Below, one piece after another: positions 17,968 through 25,937 of a DNA stretch of 64,000 nt. The first letter of the stretch is position 1. Each line of letters begins with the position of its first letter. The notes beneath the pieces were generated by a model. That model did no database searches. It was not told the origin of the DNA and saw nothing but the letters and a program-made list of their open reading frames with translations. Source of the stretch: Nocardioides immobilis (lineage in GTDB: Bacteria > Actinomycetota > Actinomycetes > Propionibacteriales > Nocardioidaceae); NCBI RefSeq assembly GCF_003515065.1, contig NZ_QXGH01000009.1:248001-312000 (forward strand). Direction: 5' to 3'. The translations under genes were made by a program, and so were the position numbers.

Positions 17968-18972
17968 TCACTGGTCCGGGTGGCTGTCGTCCTGCTTGAC
18001 CGGTCGCTCGACGGCGTCCGGCTCCGCGTGCTCACCGCCGTGTCCGAACGGCAGCAGCTGGATCACGGCCACGACGACCGCACCGACGAGGAGCCCCGCC
18101 ACCGCGGAGAAGAAGGTGTTGACCGACCACGCGAGCGTCGGTCCGAGCACGGCCACGTCGACCGCGTGGTGGACGTCCTCCTCGAGGTGGTGGACCCAGT
18201 CGTACGGCGCGTGCCACCAGCCGACCTCCGCCAGGTTGACGAGCAGGATGTGCCCACCGACCCAGAGCATCGCGACGGTGCCGACGACCGAGATGACCGC
18301 CAGCAGCTTCGGCATCGCGGCCACCAGGCCGTGACCGAACCGCTGCGCGAACGCCGACGGCCGCTGGGTCAGCAGGAGGCCGGCGTCGTCCATCTTCACG
18401 ATGAGGGCGACGACGCCGTACACCGCGATCGTGATCACGAACGCGACGACCACCAGGATCGCCAGCCGCGACCAGAAGCTCTCGTCCGCCACCTCGTCGA
18501 GCGCGATCACCATGATCTCAGCCGAGAGGATCAGGTCGGTCCGGACAGCGCCGGCGACCATCTCCTTCTCCGCCTCGGGGCTGATCTCGGAGACCGGGAT
18601 GTCGTGGTCGTGGTGCCCCGCGACCATGCCCCAGACCTTGTGCGCGCCCTCGTAGGCAAGGAAGGTGCCGCCGATCATCAAGATGATCGGCAGCAGGTCC
18701 GGCAGCCACTGGCTGAGCGCGAGCGCGGCCGGGAGGATGATCAGCAGCTTGTTGCGGATCGAGCCGATCGCGATCCGCTTGACGATCGGCAGCTCACGCT
18801 CCGCGGCGATGCCGTGGACGTACTGGGGCGTCACCGCCGTGTCGTCGACGACCACGCCGGCCGCCTTCGTCGTCGCGCGACCGGCCGCCGCGCCCACGTC
18901 GTCGACCGACGCCGCGGCCAGCTTCGCGATCGCGGCGACGTCGTCGAGAAGCCCGAAGAGACCGGCGCTCAT
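17968..18972 (-). CDS. DUF808 family membrane protein
   Basis: A 334-residue DUF808 (YedI-type) integral membrane protein. The N terminus is the family-typical GLFGLLDDVAAIAKLAAASVDD, followed by about seven hydrophobic segments (for example LLIILPAALALSQWL, ILVVVAFVITIAVYGVVALIV, LLAVISVVGTVAMLWVGG and LVGAVVVAVIQLLPF). A His-rich loop (GHHDHD) lies near residue 115, and the tail is charged. Function is unknown. ATG 18972 overlaps the acyltransferase stop (ATGA), so the two genes are co-translated. It sits where mycobacteria have other genes between ahcY and manA. Confidence 0.88.
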   Translation of the reverse strand: MSAGLFGLLDDVAAIAKLAAASVDDVGAAAGRATTKAAGVVVDDTAVTPQYVHGIAAERELPIVKRIAIGSIRNKLLIILPAALALSQWLPDLLPIILMIGGTFLAYEGAHKVWGMVAGHHDHDIPVSEISPEAEKEMVAGAVRTDLILSAEIMVIALDEVADESFWSRLAILVVVAFVITIAVYGVVALIVKMDDAGLLLTQRPSAFAQRFGHGLVAAMPKLLAVISVVGTVAMLWVGGHILLVNLAEVGWWHAPYDWVHHLEEDVHHAVDVAVLGPTLAWSVNTFFSAVAGLLVGAVVVAVIQLLPFGHGGEHAEPDAVERPVKQDDSHPDQ

Positions 18973-20060
18973 CGGGCGGCCATCTGGTTCTGCATGGCCG
19001 GAAGGGTACCGGGGTCCTGCGCGACGACCGTCAGCTCGACCGCCTGTTGCACCTGCTGCTCGGCGTGCCCGAACGGGTCGACGACCAGCTCGAGCCGGCG
19101 AGCGACCGGACGGGCGGCGAGGCCGATCGCCAGCAGGGCGCCGACGACGACGGTGACCGGCAGCGCCTGGGCGGGATGCTGGGCGGCCCAGTCGTCGAAC
19201 CCGGCATACCCGAGTCCCAGGACGACGAAGCCGTGACAGAGGTAGACGACGAGCGTCGCGGACCCCATCCGGGTGAACCAGCCGTCGACCCGAGGGACGA
19301 GGGCGAGGAACGCCAGCCCGGCCGCCCCACCGACCGCGAGCACGCCGAGCCGGGTGAGGGCGCCCTCGGTGTCGGTCGCGCCGAGGTCGGCGTACGGCAC
19401 CGAGTAGTAGAGCCACTGGGTGCCGGCCAGGTCGTCGGAGCGCGCGCTCAGCAGCCACACGCCCCCGAGCACGGCACCGGCCTGCCAGCGGACCGCGGGA
19501 CCCCGGAGCAGCTCGAGGCGGTCGGACGTCGTGTGCAGGCCCAGCACGAAGAACGGAAGGAACCCGAGCACCCGGGCGAGATCGAGGAAGCGGACCGTGT
19601 CGGCGTCCATCGTGCCGGCGGCCAGGCTCACCAGCACGGCGACCAGCACGGCGAGGACGGCCGGCAGGGCGAGGAACAGCGGCGTGAGCAGTCGCCAGCA
19701 CGCGAGCGCCGCGAGGAACCACAGCGGCCAGTGCGGGTCGGTGAAGAGGTCCTCGAGCCGCTCCCCTCCGACGTGGAGCCGGAAGAGCGCCAAGAGGCAC
19801 TCGAAGACGACGTACGGCACGACGACGGTGCGGACCAGCTGCCACAGGCGCTCGGGCGAGTAGTCGAACGTCCGGGTCAGGTAGCCGGCGATGAACACGA
19901 AGGCCGGCATGTGCCACGCGTAGAGGAAGTCGTACATCCGGCTGTTGAGCTCGTCCGGCGGCAACAGCTCCCAGGCATGGCCGATCACGACCAGCGTGAC
20001 CAGGGCCATCTTGGCGTTGTCCAGCCACGGGTCCCGAGCGATCCGTTGGGGGGAGGGCAT
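18969..20060 (-). CDS. Acyltransferase-3 family membrane protein
   Basis: A 363-residue acyltransferase-3 protein with about ten membrane segments. The N-terminal DPWLDNAKMALVTLVVIGHA matches the family signature, with the conserved His at residue 27 thought to take part in acyl transfer. The AWHMPAFVFIAGYLTRTF segment and YLCHGFVVLGLG are also typical. Such enzymes acetylate or acylate surface glycans, so it may modify the polymer encoded later in the window. ATG 20060 has AGGAGGGG close upstream. It is coupled to the DUF808 gene. Confidence 0.88.
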   Translation of the reverse strand: MPSPQRIARDPWLDNAKMALVTLVVIGHAWELLPPDELNSRMYDFLYAWHMPAFVFIAGYLTRTFDYSPERLWQLVRTVVVPYVVFECLLALFRLHVGGERLEDLFTDPHWPLWFLAALACWRLLTPLFLALPAVLAVLVAVLVSLAAGTMDADTVRFLDLARVLGFLPFFVLGLHTTSDRLELLRGPAVRWQAGAVLGGVWLLSARSDDLAGTQWLYYSVPYADLGATDTEGALTRLGVLAVGGAAGLAFLALVPRVDGWFTRMGSATLVVYLCHGFVVLGLGYAGFDDWAAQHPAQALPVTVVVGALLAIGLAARPVARRLELVVDPFGHAEQQVQQAVELTVVAQDPGTLPAMQNQMAAR

Positions 20061-20119
20061 CCCCTCCTTGGTACCCGGGTCGGCGAGGTCCAGCCAAATC
20101 GTCTGACAGACCGGGAGGG

Positions 20120-21154
20120 TCAGTCCTCGACGAGCCCGAGGCGGAGGTACTCCGCGGCGTAGGTGCCGTTGAGCAGCAGGGAGGCGTAGCGGGCGACCTC
20201 GCCGTCGGCCTCGGTGGTGACCGACACCACACGGACGTCACGGGCCCGGGCCGCCTCCTCGAGGCGGCGGCGGTGGTCGTGGACGACCGGGTCCTCGGCG
20301 CCGTCGTCGAGGACCAGCAGGACGGGGCGTCGCTCGCTCCCCTGGCGCCCGCCGTCGGCGTACGGGTCGGCGAAGACGTTGCGCGGGCGGGCCGCCTCGA
20401 TGACCGGCAGCAGGTGCTCGGCGTCGCCGGCGACCGCGGCCCGGCCCGACGTACGACGGATCGACTCGGCGACCCTCCGCGCGGCCCGCGCGGCGAGCAC
20501 CGACCCGCCCCAGACGACCGGGGCTGCGTCGGCGAGCGCGATGGCGAGCATCTTCGCGGGATTGATCGAGATGTCCCGCTCCGGTGAGCAGTCGATCGCG
20601 ACGGTGTCGAGCGCCTCGGCAACGGCGTCCGGGTCGGACGAGGGTCCGAGATCGACCTGGTGCAGGAACGACAGCATGGCGACGGCGGTCGCGAGCTGGT
20701 CACCGGTGCTCGTCGGGAGGATCGTGGTCCAGCGACCGGCGGCGTGCTGGGCGACGGTCGACTCGGCCGGGCAAGCCACCACCACCTGGCAGCCCCGGCG
20801 GGCCGCCTCGGCGACCGCAGAGGCGGTGCCGGTGTCCGAGCCGTCGGGTGCCAGCACGACCACCAGGTCGAGGCTGCCGGCCCAGCCGGGCAGGCCGGCC
20901 GACGGCCAGGCGACGAACGGCACCGGGCACCACGGCTCCAGCACGGCACGCAGCAGGCGGGAGTCGGGGCCGGCTGCGATCACGGCCCGCGGCCGGGCGT
21001 CCGAGGCCCGGCCGACCGCCTCGGCGATCGCGTCGGTGGCGGCGCCGGCCTCGCGGCGGATCCGCGCGCCGGACTCGGCCAGGGTGCGCAGCCGGAGGTC
21101 GGCGCTACCGAGCGCGATCTCGTCGTCGAGACGGGACTCGTCGAACCAGGTCAT
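20120..21154 (-). CDS. SIS-domain phosphosugar isomerase-like protein (Rv3256c-type)
   Basis: A 344-residue protein with two sugar-isomerase-like halves. In the N-terminal half VIAAGPDSRLLRAVL and LDLVVVLAPDGSDTGTASAVAEAARRGC look like the first SIS subdomain, and the C-terminal half contains VVWGGSVLAARAARRVAESI. Position next to manB matches Rv3256c of M. tuberculosis, where the neighbour is manA. No manA is present in this window, so this protein could supply phosphomannose isomerase activity, but that is only an inference. Twenty-five bases separate it from the Trm112 gene, in the same direction. Confidence 0.78.
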   Translation of the reverse strand: MTWFDESRLDDEIALGSADLRLRTLAESGARIRREAGAATDAIAEAVGRASDARPRAVIAAGPDSRLLRAVLEPWCPVPFVAWPSAGLPGWAGSLDLVVVLAPDGSDTGTASAVAEAARRGCQVVVACPAESTVAQHAAGRWTTILPTSTGDQLATAVAMLSFLHQVDLGPSSDPDAVAEALDTVAIDCSPERDISINPAKMLAIALADAAPVVWGGSVLAARAARRVAESIRRTSGRAAVAGDAEHLLPVIEAARPRNVFADPYADGGRQGSERRPVLLVLDDGAEDPVVHDHRRRLEEAARARDVRVVSVTTEADGEVARYASLLLNGTYAAEYLRLGLVED

Positions 21155-21179
21155 CGGACAGCCCTCATGTCAGCTCGGA

Positions 21180-21368
21180 TCAGCGCGTGGAACGGGCCTC
21201 GTCCACGAGAAGCACCGGGATGCCGTCGCGGACCGGATAAGCCAGGCCACAGCCCTGGCAGACGAGCTCGGGCTGGTCACCCTCGGCGAGCGCGAGGTCG
21301 CCGTGACAGGCCGGGCAGACGATGATCGCGAGCAGCTCCGGCGCCACACCGACACCCTCGGCGCTCAT
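21180..21368 (-). CDS. Trm112 family zinc-binding protein
   Basis: A 62-residue Trm112-like protein with the paired motifs CPACHGDL and CQGCGLAYPVRDGIPVLL, expected to bind one zinc ion. In other organisms Trm112 activates methyltransferases, and short actinobacterial versions of unknown partner occur next to manB. ATG 21368 overlaps the manB stop (ATGA), so it is coupled to manB. The last residues (DEARSTR) are charged. Confidence 0.9.
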   Translation of the reverse strand: MSAEGVGVAPELLAIIVCPACHGDLALAEGDQPELVCQGCGLAYPVRDGIPVLLVDEARSTR

Positions 21369-22744
21369 CGCCCACCCCTGATGATCGTGAGCACCTCGTC
21401 GCGGATCGCGGCCATGGTGGTGGAGTCCTTCCCCTCGGCATTGAGACGCAGCAGCGGCTCGGTGTTGGACGCCCGCACGTTGAACGCCCAGTCGGCAGCG
21501 ACCACGCTGAGGCCGTCGAGGTGGTCCACCTCGACGTCATCGCGGTCGCCGTACGTCGCGTCCAGCTCGGCGAGCACCGCCAGCTGGTCGGTGACCTCGG
21601 TGTTGATCTCGCCGCTCATCGGGTAGCGCTCGTACTCCGCGAGCAGGGCCGACAGCGGCTGGTCGGTCCCGGCGAGCGCCGCCAGTGCGTGCAGCGCGGC
21701 GAGCATCCCGGAGTCCGCGCGCCAGAAGTCGCGGAAGTAGAAGTGACCGCTGTGCTCGCCGCCGAAGATCGCGTCGGTCTCGGCCATCGTCGCCTTGATG
21801 AACGAGTGACCCACGCGCGTGCGGACCGGCTTGCCGCCGAGCTCGGCGACGATCTCGGGCACCGCGCGGCTCGTGATCAGGTTGTGGATGATCGTCGAGC
21901 CCGGCTCCTTGGCGAGCTCGCGGGCCGCGATCAGCGCGGTCAGCGTGGACGGCGACACCGCCCGCCCGCGCTCGTCGACGAGGAAGCAGCGGTCCGCGTC
22001 GCCGTCGAAGGCGAGCCCGATGTCGGCCTTCTCCGCCAGGACCCGCTGCTGCAGGTCGACCAGGTTGGCCTCGTCGATCGGGTTGGCCTCGTGGTTGGGG
22101 AAGGTGCCGTCGAGCTCGAAGTACATCGGGACCAGCTCGACCTGGTCGGCGAGCCGCTCGAAGACGGCGGGCGCGGTGTGACCGGCCATGCCGTTGCCGG
22201 CGTCGACGACGACCTTCAGCTTGCGGCCGGCGACGGGGGCGAGCGCGAGCAGGTGGGCGGCGTACGCCTGGAGGACGTCGTGGCTGGAGATCGACCCGCT
22301 CCGCGTCGCCGTCACCGCCGGGCCCTTGACCACGAGGTCGCGGATCTCGGCGAGCCCGCTCTCGAGGCCGACCGGCTGCGCGTGGGCACGGCACATCTTG
22401 ATCCCGTTGTACTGCGCCGGGTTGTGGCTCGCCGTGAACATGGCGCCGGGCAGCCCGAGGTGGCCGGACGCGAAGTAGAGCTGGTCGGTGGACGCGAGGC
22501 CGATCATGGTGACGTCGGCGCCGGCGCTGGTCGCGCCGTCGGCGAACGCGCCGGCGAGGCCGGGCGAGCTCGGCCGCATGTCGTAGCCGATCACCATCGA
22601 CGTCACTCCCAGCACCTTGACATAGGCCTGGCCGGCGGTCCGGGCGAAGTCCTCGTCGAGCTGGTCCGGCACCGTCCCGCGGACGTCGTAGGCCTTGAAG
22701 ACCGCGTTGACGTTGTCAAGCAGGGTCGTCGGGGTCGTCGACAT
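21365..22744 (-). CDS. manB: Phosphomannomutase / phosphoglucomutase
   Basis: A 459-residue alpha-D-phosphohexomutase that interconverts mannose-6-phosphate and mannose-1-phosphate for GDP-mannose. The catalytic serine is in FTASHNPAQYNGIK, the metal loop is AFDGDADRC, the sugar-binding loop is GGEHSGHFYFRDF, and the phosphate-binding end is VRASNTEPLLRLNAE. All four landmarks are intact. ATG 22744 has TAGGTT seven bases upstream, so the mRNA is leaderless. Together with the guanylyltransferase at 32054-33148 it makes GDP-mannose for glycolipids and wall polymers. It is the counterpart of Rv3257c. Confidence 0.95.
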   Translation of the reverse strand: MSTTPTTLLDNVNAVFKAYDVRGTVPDQLDEDFARTAGQAYVKVLGVTSMVIGYDMRPSSPGLAGAFADGATSAGADVTMIGLASTDQLYFASGHLGLPGAMFTASHNPAQYNGIKMCRAHAQPVGLESGLAEIRDLVVKGPAVTATRSGSISSHDVLQAYAAHLLALAPVAGRKLKVVVDAGNGMAGHTAPAVFERLADQVELVPMYFELDGTFPNHEANPIDEANLVDLQQRVLAEKADIGLAFDGDADRCFLVDERGRAVSPSTLTALIAARELAKEPGSTIIHNLITSRAVPEIVAELGGKPVRTRVGHSFIKATMAETDAIFGGEHSGHFYFRDFWRADSGMLAALHALAALAGTDQPLSALLAEYERYPMSGEINTEVTDQLAVLAELDATYGDRDDVEVDHLDGLSVVAADWAFNVRASNTEPLLRLNAEGKDSTTMAAIRDEVLTIIRGGR

Positions 22745-22751
22745 GACCGCA

Positions 22752-22757
22752 AACCTA
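22752..22757 (-). promoter_or_regulatory. -10 box of a leaderless manB promoter
   Basis: TAGGTT exactly seven bases before ATG 22744. It drives the manB-Trm112-SIS group. Confidence 0.55.
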
Positions 22758-22811
22758 GTGGATCGGCTCGCTCGCCGACACGGCGCTCCCTCGGGACGCG
22801 CTCGGGGTTGG

Positions 22812-23180
22812 TCAGTCGTTCGTCAGGACCCGCAGGTGACCGCGGCGCGTGACCTCGCGGCCGGTCTCCTGGGAGGCGTCCAGCACGGCGGCCGGACGCG
22901 GTGTCATCGGGCGTGCGGCCTCGCGGACGGCGTCCGCGAGCGCCAGCAGGTCGTCCTCGGTCGGGCCGGGCACCGCCTGGTCCAGGGACAGCCGCAGGAC
23001 CTCCCACCCGCGGGGTGCCGACAGGCGCTCGCTGTGGAGGTCGCAGAGGTCGTAGGCGTGCGGCTCGGCGTACGTCGCCAGCGGGCCGAGGACGGCGGTC
23101 TGGTCGACGTAGACGTAGGTGAGCGTCGCGACCGCGTGGCGGGCGCAGGCGGTGCGCGAACAGCGCCGGGCGAGACTCAC
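22812..23180 (-). CDS. DUF3499 family protein
   Basis: A 122-residue DUF3499 protein. Conserved Cys residues occur in CSRTAC near the N terminus and in YDLCDLHSERL near residue 47, a pattern consistent with zinc binding. The rest is short and helical. GTG 23180 is selected because TACCGT lies seven bases before it; longer in-frame versions would run into the divergent gene. It corresponds to Rv3258c, always found next to manB and the metallopeptidase-like gene. Function is unknown. Confidence 0.85.
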   Translation of the reverse strand: MSLARRCSRTACARHAVATLTYVYVDQTAVLGPLATYAEPHAYDLCDLHSERLSAPRGWEVLRLSLDQAVPGPTEDDLLALADAVREAARPMTPRPAAVLDASQETGREVTRRGHLRVLTND

Positions 23181-23187
23181 GCGGCAG

Positions 23188-23193
23188 ACGGTA
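23188..23193 (-). promoter_or_regulatory. -10 box of the leaderless DUF3499 promoter
   Basis: TACCGT seven bases before GTG 23180, back to back with the box for the divergent gene. Confidence 0.5.
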
Positions 23194-23217
23194 CCCCGTC
23201 GGGGGCACCGCGGCGGA

Positions 23218-23223
23218 TAGGCT
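23218..23223 (+). promoter_or_regulatory. -10 box of the metallopeptidase-like gene
   Basis: TAGGCT eight bases before GTG 23232. The two divergent -10 boxes are only 24 bases apart, so the promoters overlap. Confidence 0.5.
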
Positions 23224-23231
23224 CGCGGCTC

Positions 23232-23681
23232 GTGGAGGACTCCCGACCGGCACCGCGTTCCCGGCGTGACCGGCGCGGCCGCGGTCTCCGCGGCCCCGCG
23301 GCGCTCGGGCACCCTGGCTGGGGCCGGCCGCCCCGGCCGTGGAACCAGGGCGAGTCCTTCGACCGGATGGTGCTCGACGTCGTCACCGCCATCGACGAAC
23401 GGTGGTCGGACCGCCTCGGCCTGGTGGAGTACGCCGTCGAGGACACCCCTCAGCTGCCCGACGACTGGGAAGCCGGGTCGGTGCCCCTGTCCTCACTGGT
23501 CCGCGGGTCCGGCGCCGTCCCGACCCGGCTCGTCGTCTTCCGCCGGCCGCTGGAGCACCGGGCCAGCGATCGCGCCGAGCTCGAGGCGATGGTGCTCACC
23601 GTCGTGGTGGAGCAGGTGGCCGAGCTGCTCGGGATCCCGCCGTCCGACGTCGACCCCCGCTACCCCGACGACCTCGACTAG
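23232..23681 (+). CDS. Metallopeptidase-family protein with degenerate zinc motif
   Basis: A 149-residue protein of the Zincin-1 / COG3824 metallopeptidase family (Rv3259 position). An Arg/Pro-rich N terminus precedes the domain, which begins at SFDRMVLDVVTAIDERW. In active members a HExxH motif follows the LVVFRRPL strand region. Here that stretch reads VLTVVVEQVAELLGI, so both zinc-binding His residues are missing and peptidase activity is not expected. Family placement rests on length, the RPL strand, LLGI and the DUF3499 neighbour. GTG 23232 is supported by the -10 box upstream. Confidence 0.75.
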   Translation: MEDSRPAPRSRRDRRGRGLRGPAALGHPGWGRPPRPWNQGESFDRMVLDVVTAIDERWSDRLGLVEYAVEDTPQLPDDWEAGSVPLSSLVRGSGAVPTRLVVFRRPLEHRASDRAELEAMVLTVVVEQVAELLGIPPSDVDPRYPDDLD

Positions 23682-23694
23682 CGATCCTTGGTCG

Positions 23695-24468
23695 CTAGCG
23701 GCCGAGGAACGACCGCACCGCACGGGGATCGATCTGCATCATGGAGACGACGGGGATGCCGTCCTGACGCCAGCCGTCAGCGACCAGGTCCGGGATCGCG
23801 GCGCGATAGGTGTCGCTCACGTCGCCGGTGCGGACGAACAGGTCGGCGTCGGTGGGACACTCAAGCCCGTAGTTCTCGTCCGGGACCCAGCCCCGCTGGG
23901 CGAGCTGCTCGTAGAGCGCGTCGGTCACGAGCAGCACGACCTCCTCGGCGGCCTCCACCGACTCGTTGGCGAGCATCGCGCCGGACAGGCCGACGACGTA
24001 CTCACCGTCGGGGAGGTCGAGGTCGGTCAGCGTGGCCCGCACCCGCTCCCACGTCCACGCCAGGTACCGGGCGTGGTCATCGGCCACCCCCGTGGTCGTC
24101 CCGTCGACGACCGCCTGCGCCGACCTCGGCTCGACCTGCACCATCGAGACCAGCGGGATCCCGTCCTGGTGCCACGCCTCCCTGACGAGCTCCGCGATCG
24201 TCGCCCGGTAGGCGTCGCCCACGTCGCCCGCACGGACGAACAGGTCGTCCTCCGAGGGGCACACCAGCCCGCCGTGACCCTGGTCCCGGATCCAGCCCCA
24301 CCGCTCCAGGTCCTCGTAGAGGTCGTCGGTGACCAGCAGCTCGACCTCGTCGACGACCTCCAGCGACTCGTTGGCGAGCAACGCGCCGGACAGGCCGACG
24401 ACGTACTGCCCGTCGGGAAGCTCCAGCTTCTCCAGCGCGGGACGGAGCAGGTCCCAGGTCCACGGCAT
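23695..24468 (-). CDS. Tandemly duplicated protein of unknown function
   Basis: A 257-residue protein made of two similar halves, residues 2-122 and 137-257. Both start with WTW, continue LPDG-YVVGLSGA-LANES and end with DGIP-VSM-Q--PR. The core YVVGLSGALLANESLEVVDE followed by VELLVTDDLYEDL resembles the fold start of minimal nucleotidyltransferases (G-S, then D-h-E-h, then a helix). The acidic pair kept in the first half (DEVE) is lost in the second (EEVV), suggesting one active and one structural copy. This assignment is by eye and weak. It follows the DUF5719 gene by 14 bases and converges on the metallopeptidase-like gene. Confidence 0.7.
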   Translation of the reverse strand: MPWTWDLLRPALEKLELPDGQYVVGLSGALLANESLEVVDEVELLVTDDLYEDLERWGWIRDQGHGGLVCPSEDDLFVRAGDVGDAYRATIAELVREAWHQDGIPLVSMVQVEPRSAQAVVDGTTTGVADDHARYLAWTWERVRATLTDLDLPDGEYVVGLSGAMLANESVEAAEEVVLLVTDALYEQLAQRGWVPDENYGLECPTDADLFVRTGDVSDTYRAAIPDLVADGWRQDGIPVVSMMQIDPRAVRSFLGR

Positions 24469-24482
24469 GGCGTCTACTCCCC

Positions 24483-25937
24483 CTACTCCGGGCGGACGAC
24501 AGGGATCTGGGCGGTGGTCTCTGCGGGCCGCAACCGCAGTACGGCGACGCGGTCACCCGTGAGCACGACCGAGCCGACGATCGGGGTGTTCCTCGCCTCG
24601 ACGGTGACCAGGACCGCTGCGTCCGGGATCTTCAGGCTGTGCCCGCGGTCGGCGCCGATCTCGGTCCGCTTCCCGTCGAGCAGCACCCTGCCCCGCGCGT
24701 CGGTCGCCGTCACCTCGACCACACCGGCACGGATCGCGCCGGCGAGGACCAACGACTTCGGCCCGGCCGGCACGACGACCGTCGTCGGCTGACCCTCGCC
24801 GACCTCGGTGGACGGCGCGATCAGCCCGAGGTCCTCGCCGAGCACGCGCACGGACGCGACGAGAGGCTGCGCCGACACCACCTCCAGGCCGAGCGCCCCG
24901 CCGGCCGCCTCCCTGGTCAGCACCTGCGACAGCGGAACCTGTCGCACCGTGCCTCCGGGGATCCGGACGTCGTCGAGGCCGGCCGGGGTGAAGACCGCCC
25001 TGTCGGAGACGACCCGCACCGTCGCGCGGACCTCGTCCTCGCCGGGGTTGAAGAGGGACACGTGGCCGGCGGCGTCGGCGGGCACCCCGAGCAGCAGGTT
25101 CTCGGTCGCGGGCCGCGCCTGGGCGGGCAGGAAGTCGACCCGCGGCGCGCTCCGGCCGAGGGGGTCGTAGGTGTGCCGCACGGTCGTGGCGACCCGGCCG
25201 CGCACCACGGTCAGGTGCGCGGCGAGCGTGCCGCGCCGCGGCGCGACCCGTGAGAGGTCGATCCTCATCACCTGGTGCCCGGGGACCCGGATCCCGTGCA
25301 GGTCGTCCTCCTCGACCAGCCCGGGCCGGCCGTAGATCGCGATCTCGACGACGGCGGGGCCGTCGTCGGGGTTGACCAGCTCGATCACCGAGGACTGCTT
25401 CGCGGCCGCACCGATCCCGACGTACCACTCGTCGAAGGTCGGGGCACGGCACTCGGCCGCGGCACGGGCCGCGCCGGTGCGGCCCGCCACCAGGCCGGGC
25501 GCCGCATCGTCCTGGCCGGTGGCCACCACGTCGCCGTCGGTCGCGACGGAGGTCAGCTCGCCCGGCCGGACGTCGACCGGCCTGCGCTCGGCGAGCACGG
25601 CGCCGTCGCCCTCGGCGACGTCCACCGCCACCCTGCCGCCCTTCACCTTCGGCACCCGCGACAGCACCACGTCGCCCGCCGTGCTGCTCGCCGCTGCGGC
25701 GCAGACCACGGACGCGTCACTGAGCGGCGCTGCCGACGGGGGCGCCGCCGGCCAGGTCTGCGACTCGTCGCCGTCGATCACGGCGAAGGCGGCGGCGACG
25801 ACGGACGGCAGCACGATGCCGAGTACGACGAGCACATCCACCTTGTGCCGTTGCACGATGCCGCGCCGTCCCGGCGCCGTCGCCCCGGCGCGGTCGGCCC
25901 GGCGGCCGGTCCCCTGCTGGTCGCTCTGGTCGCTCAT
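24483..25937 (-). CDS. DUF5719 family protein
   Basis: A 484-residue membrane-anchored protein. One transmembrane helix near residues 36-54 (VLVVLGIVLPSVVAAAFAV) follows a short charged N terminus. The rest is extracytoplasmic and beta-rich, with repeated phrases such as VIELVNPDDGPAVVEI and VSLFNPGEDEVRATV that recall Ig-like modules. The actinobacterial pairing of DUF5719 with a large glycosyltransferase upstream is conserved, and ATG 25937 overlaps that gene's stop (ATGA). A role as partner or scaffold of the glycosyltransferase in envelope synthesis is inferred. No catalytic motif is visible. Confidence 0.82.
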   Translation of the reverse strand: MSDQSDQQGTGRRADRAGATAPGRRGIVQRHKVDVLVVLGIVLPSVVAAAFAVIDGDESQTWPAAPPSAAPLSDASVVCAAAASSTAGDVVLSRVPKVKGGRVAVDVAEGDGAVLAERRPVDVRPGELTSVATDGDVVATGQDDAAPGLVAGRTGAARAAAECRAPTFDEWYVGIGAAAKQSSVIELVNPDDGPAVVEIAIYGRPGLVEEDDLHGIRVPGHQVMRIDLSRVAPRRGTLAAHLTVVRGRVATTVRHTYDPLGRSAPRVDFLPAQARPATENLLLGVPADAAGHVSLFNPGEDEVRATVRVVSDRAVFTPAGLDDVRIPGGTVRQVPLSQVLTREAAGGALGLEVVSAQPLVASVRVLGEDLGLIAPSTEVGEGQPTTVVVPAGPKSLVLAGAIRAGVVEVTATDARGRVLLDGKRTEIGADRGHSLKIPDAAVLVTVEARNTPIVGSVVLTGDRVAVLRLRPAETTAQIPVVRPE

